Shown here piece by piece: positions 63,762 to 64,000 of a stretch of 64,000 nucleotides of DNA. The stretch's first letter is position 1. Every line of letters starts with the position of its first letter. The position numbers and the translations under genes are program-made. The notes beneath the pieces are model-generated. The model was not told the origin of the DNA, searched no databases, and saw only the letters and a program-made list of their open reading frames with translations. This DNA comes from Stenotrophomonas sp. UBA2302. Lineage in GTDB: Bacteria; Pseudomonadota; Gammaproteobacteria; Xanthomonadales; Xanthomonadaceae. The DNA lies in contig DDVW01000057.1 of NCBI GenBank assembly GCA_002345545.1, positions 185 to 64,184 of the forward strand. The letters run 5' to 3'.

Positions 63762-64000
63762 ATGCGCCCCGACTACATCCTCACCCTGTCCTGCCCGGAC
63801 CGTCCCGGCATCGTCTACCGCGTCTCCGGCCTGCTGTTCGATGCCGGTTGCAACATCCTCGATGCGCAGCAGTTCGGCGACGAGGAAAGTGGTCGTTTCT
63901 TTCTGCGCGTGCATTTCGACATGGGTGCTGCCGGTGATGAGCCGGAGGTGCGCGCGCAACTGCAGGCGCTGGGTGAGTCGTTCGCGATGGACTGGCAGCT
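63762..64000 (+). CDS. purU: Formyltetrahydrofolate deformylase, N-terminal part (3' cut by window)
   Basis: About 79 residues are visible. They form the N-terminal ACT domain of Pur[21 protein letters not shown], then [20 protein letters not shown]. PurU hydrolyses 10-formyl-THF to formate and THF, balancing one-carbon units. The hydrolase domain lies beyond the window, so the enzyme call rests on the ACT domain alone; a serine/phosphoserine phosphatase-type ACT protein is a less likely alternative. No ribosome site is visible, consistent with leaderless expression. Confidence 0.85.
   Translation, partial: MRPDYILTLSCPDRPGIVYRVSGLLFDAGCNILDAQQFGDEESGRFFLRVHFDMGAAGDEPEVRAQLQALGESFAMDWQ

Overview
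The window is a 64-kb, very GC-rich, densely packed stretch of bacterial chromosome. Gene content points to the Xanthomonadaceae, most likely Stenotrophomonas or a close relative. The evidence is a complete oleABCD set whose OleA matches the 338-residue Xanthomonas type, a SmQnr-like pentapeptide-repeat protein, Clp-type (TGTGA-N6-TCACA) sites, and several promoters of the form TANNNT followed 6-9 nt later by the ATG, which suggests leaderless mRNAs. No phage, IS element, CRISPR array, rRNA or tRNA was seen.

Layout. 1-5990: a tightly overlapped catabolic operon of unknown substrate (two MmgE/PrpD proteins, a PaaK-like acyl-CoA ligase, an amidase, a CaiB-type CoA transferase), cut at its 5' end by the window. 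6057-10626: trmL, a small secreted protein under a YtrA-like operator, a large M16 metallopeptidase and a DUF4156 lipoprotein. 10802-17549: olefin synthesis genes oleA, oleB, oleC and oleD, interrupted by a uracil-DNA-glycosylase-like gene, a PLD-like gene and a YkgJ-type gene. 17644-22913: DUF1328 protein, ddl, ubiJ-ubiB coupled to a Qnr-like gene, and truC. 23010-31544: a divergent locus with two Clp-like boxes: a membrane-anchored phosphatase/TPR protein facing a five-gene, translationally coupled polysaccharide operon (HEAT protein, processive GT2, YaiO-like outer-membrane protein, LtaS-like transferase, GH18-like barrel). 31616-36392: arfB, acyltransferase, photolyase, M3 peptidase. 36583-41880: LysR regulator, glyoxylate shunt aceB-aceA, and a cNMP-GGDEF protein.

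42076-48143: a leucine-degradation (liu) cluster, ivd-mccB-mccA, with a divergent TetR regulator and repeat-like elements between its genes. 48264-56793: cytochrome c5-like protein, ExeM-like nuclease, DMT permease, alpha/beta hydrolase, zapE, VWA protein, Na/Pi cotransporter. 56794-60880: class Ia ribonucleotide reductase nrdAB behind a 557-bp leader holding DnaA-like boxes, tandem NrdR boxes and a complete-looking cobalamin riboswitch. 60966-64000: thioesterase, sirtuin, OYE-family reductase, DUF2798 protein and the start of purU.

The most promising undescribed system is the Clp-box-controlled polysaccharide locus at 23.0-31.5 kb. The best regulatory find is the stacked NrdR/cobalamin control of nrdAB. 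Most assignments rest on recognised motifs and family resemblance; no database search was possible.
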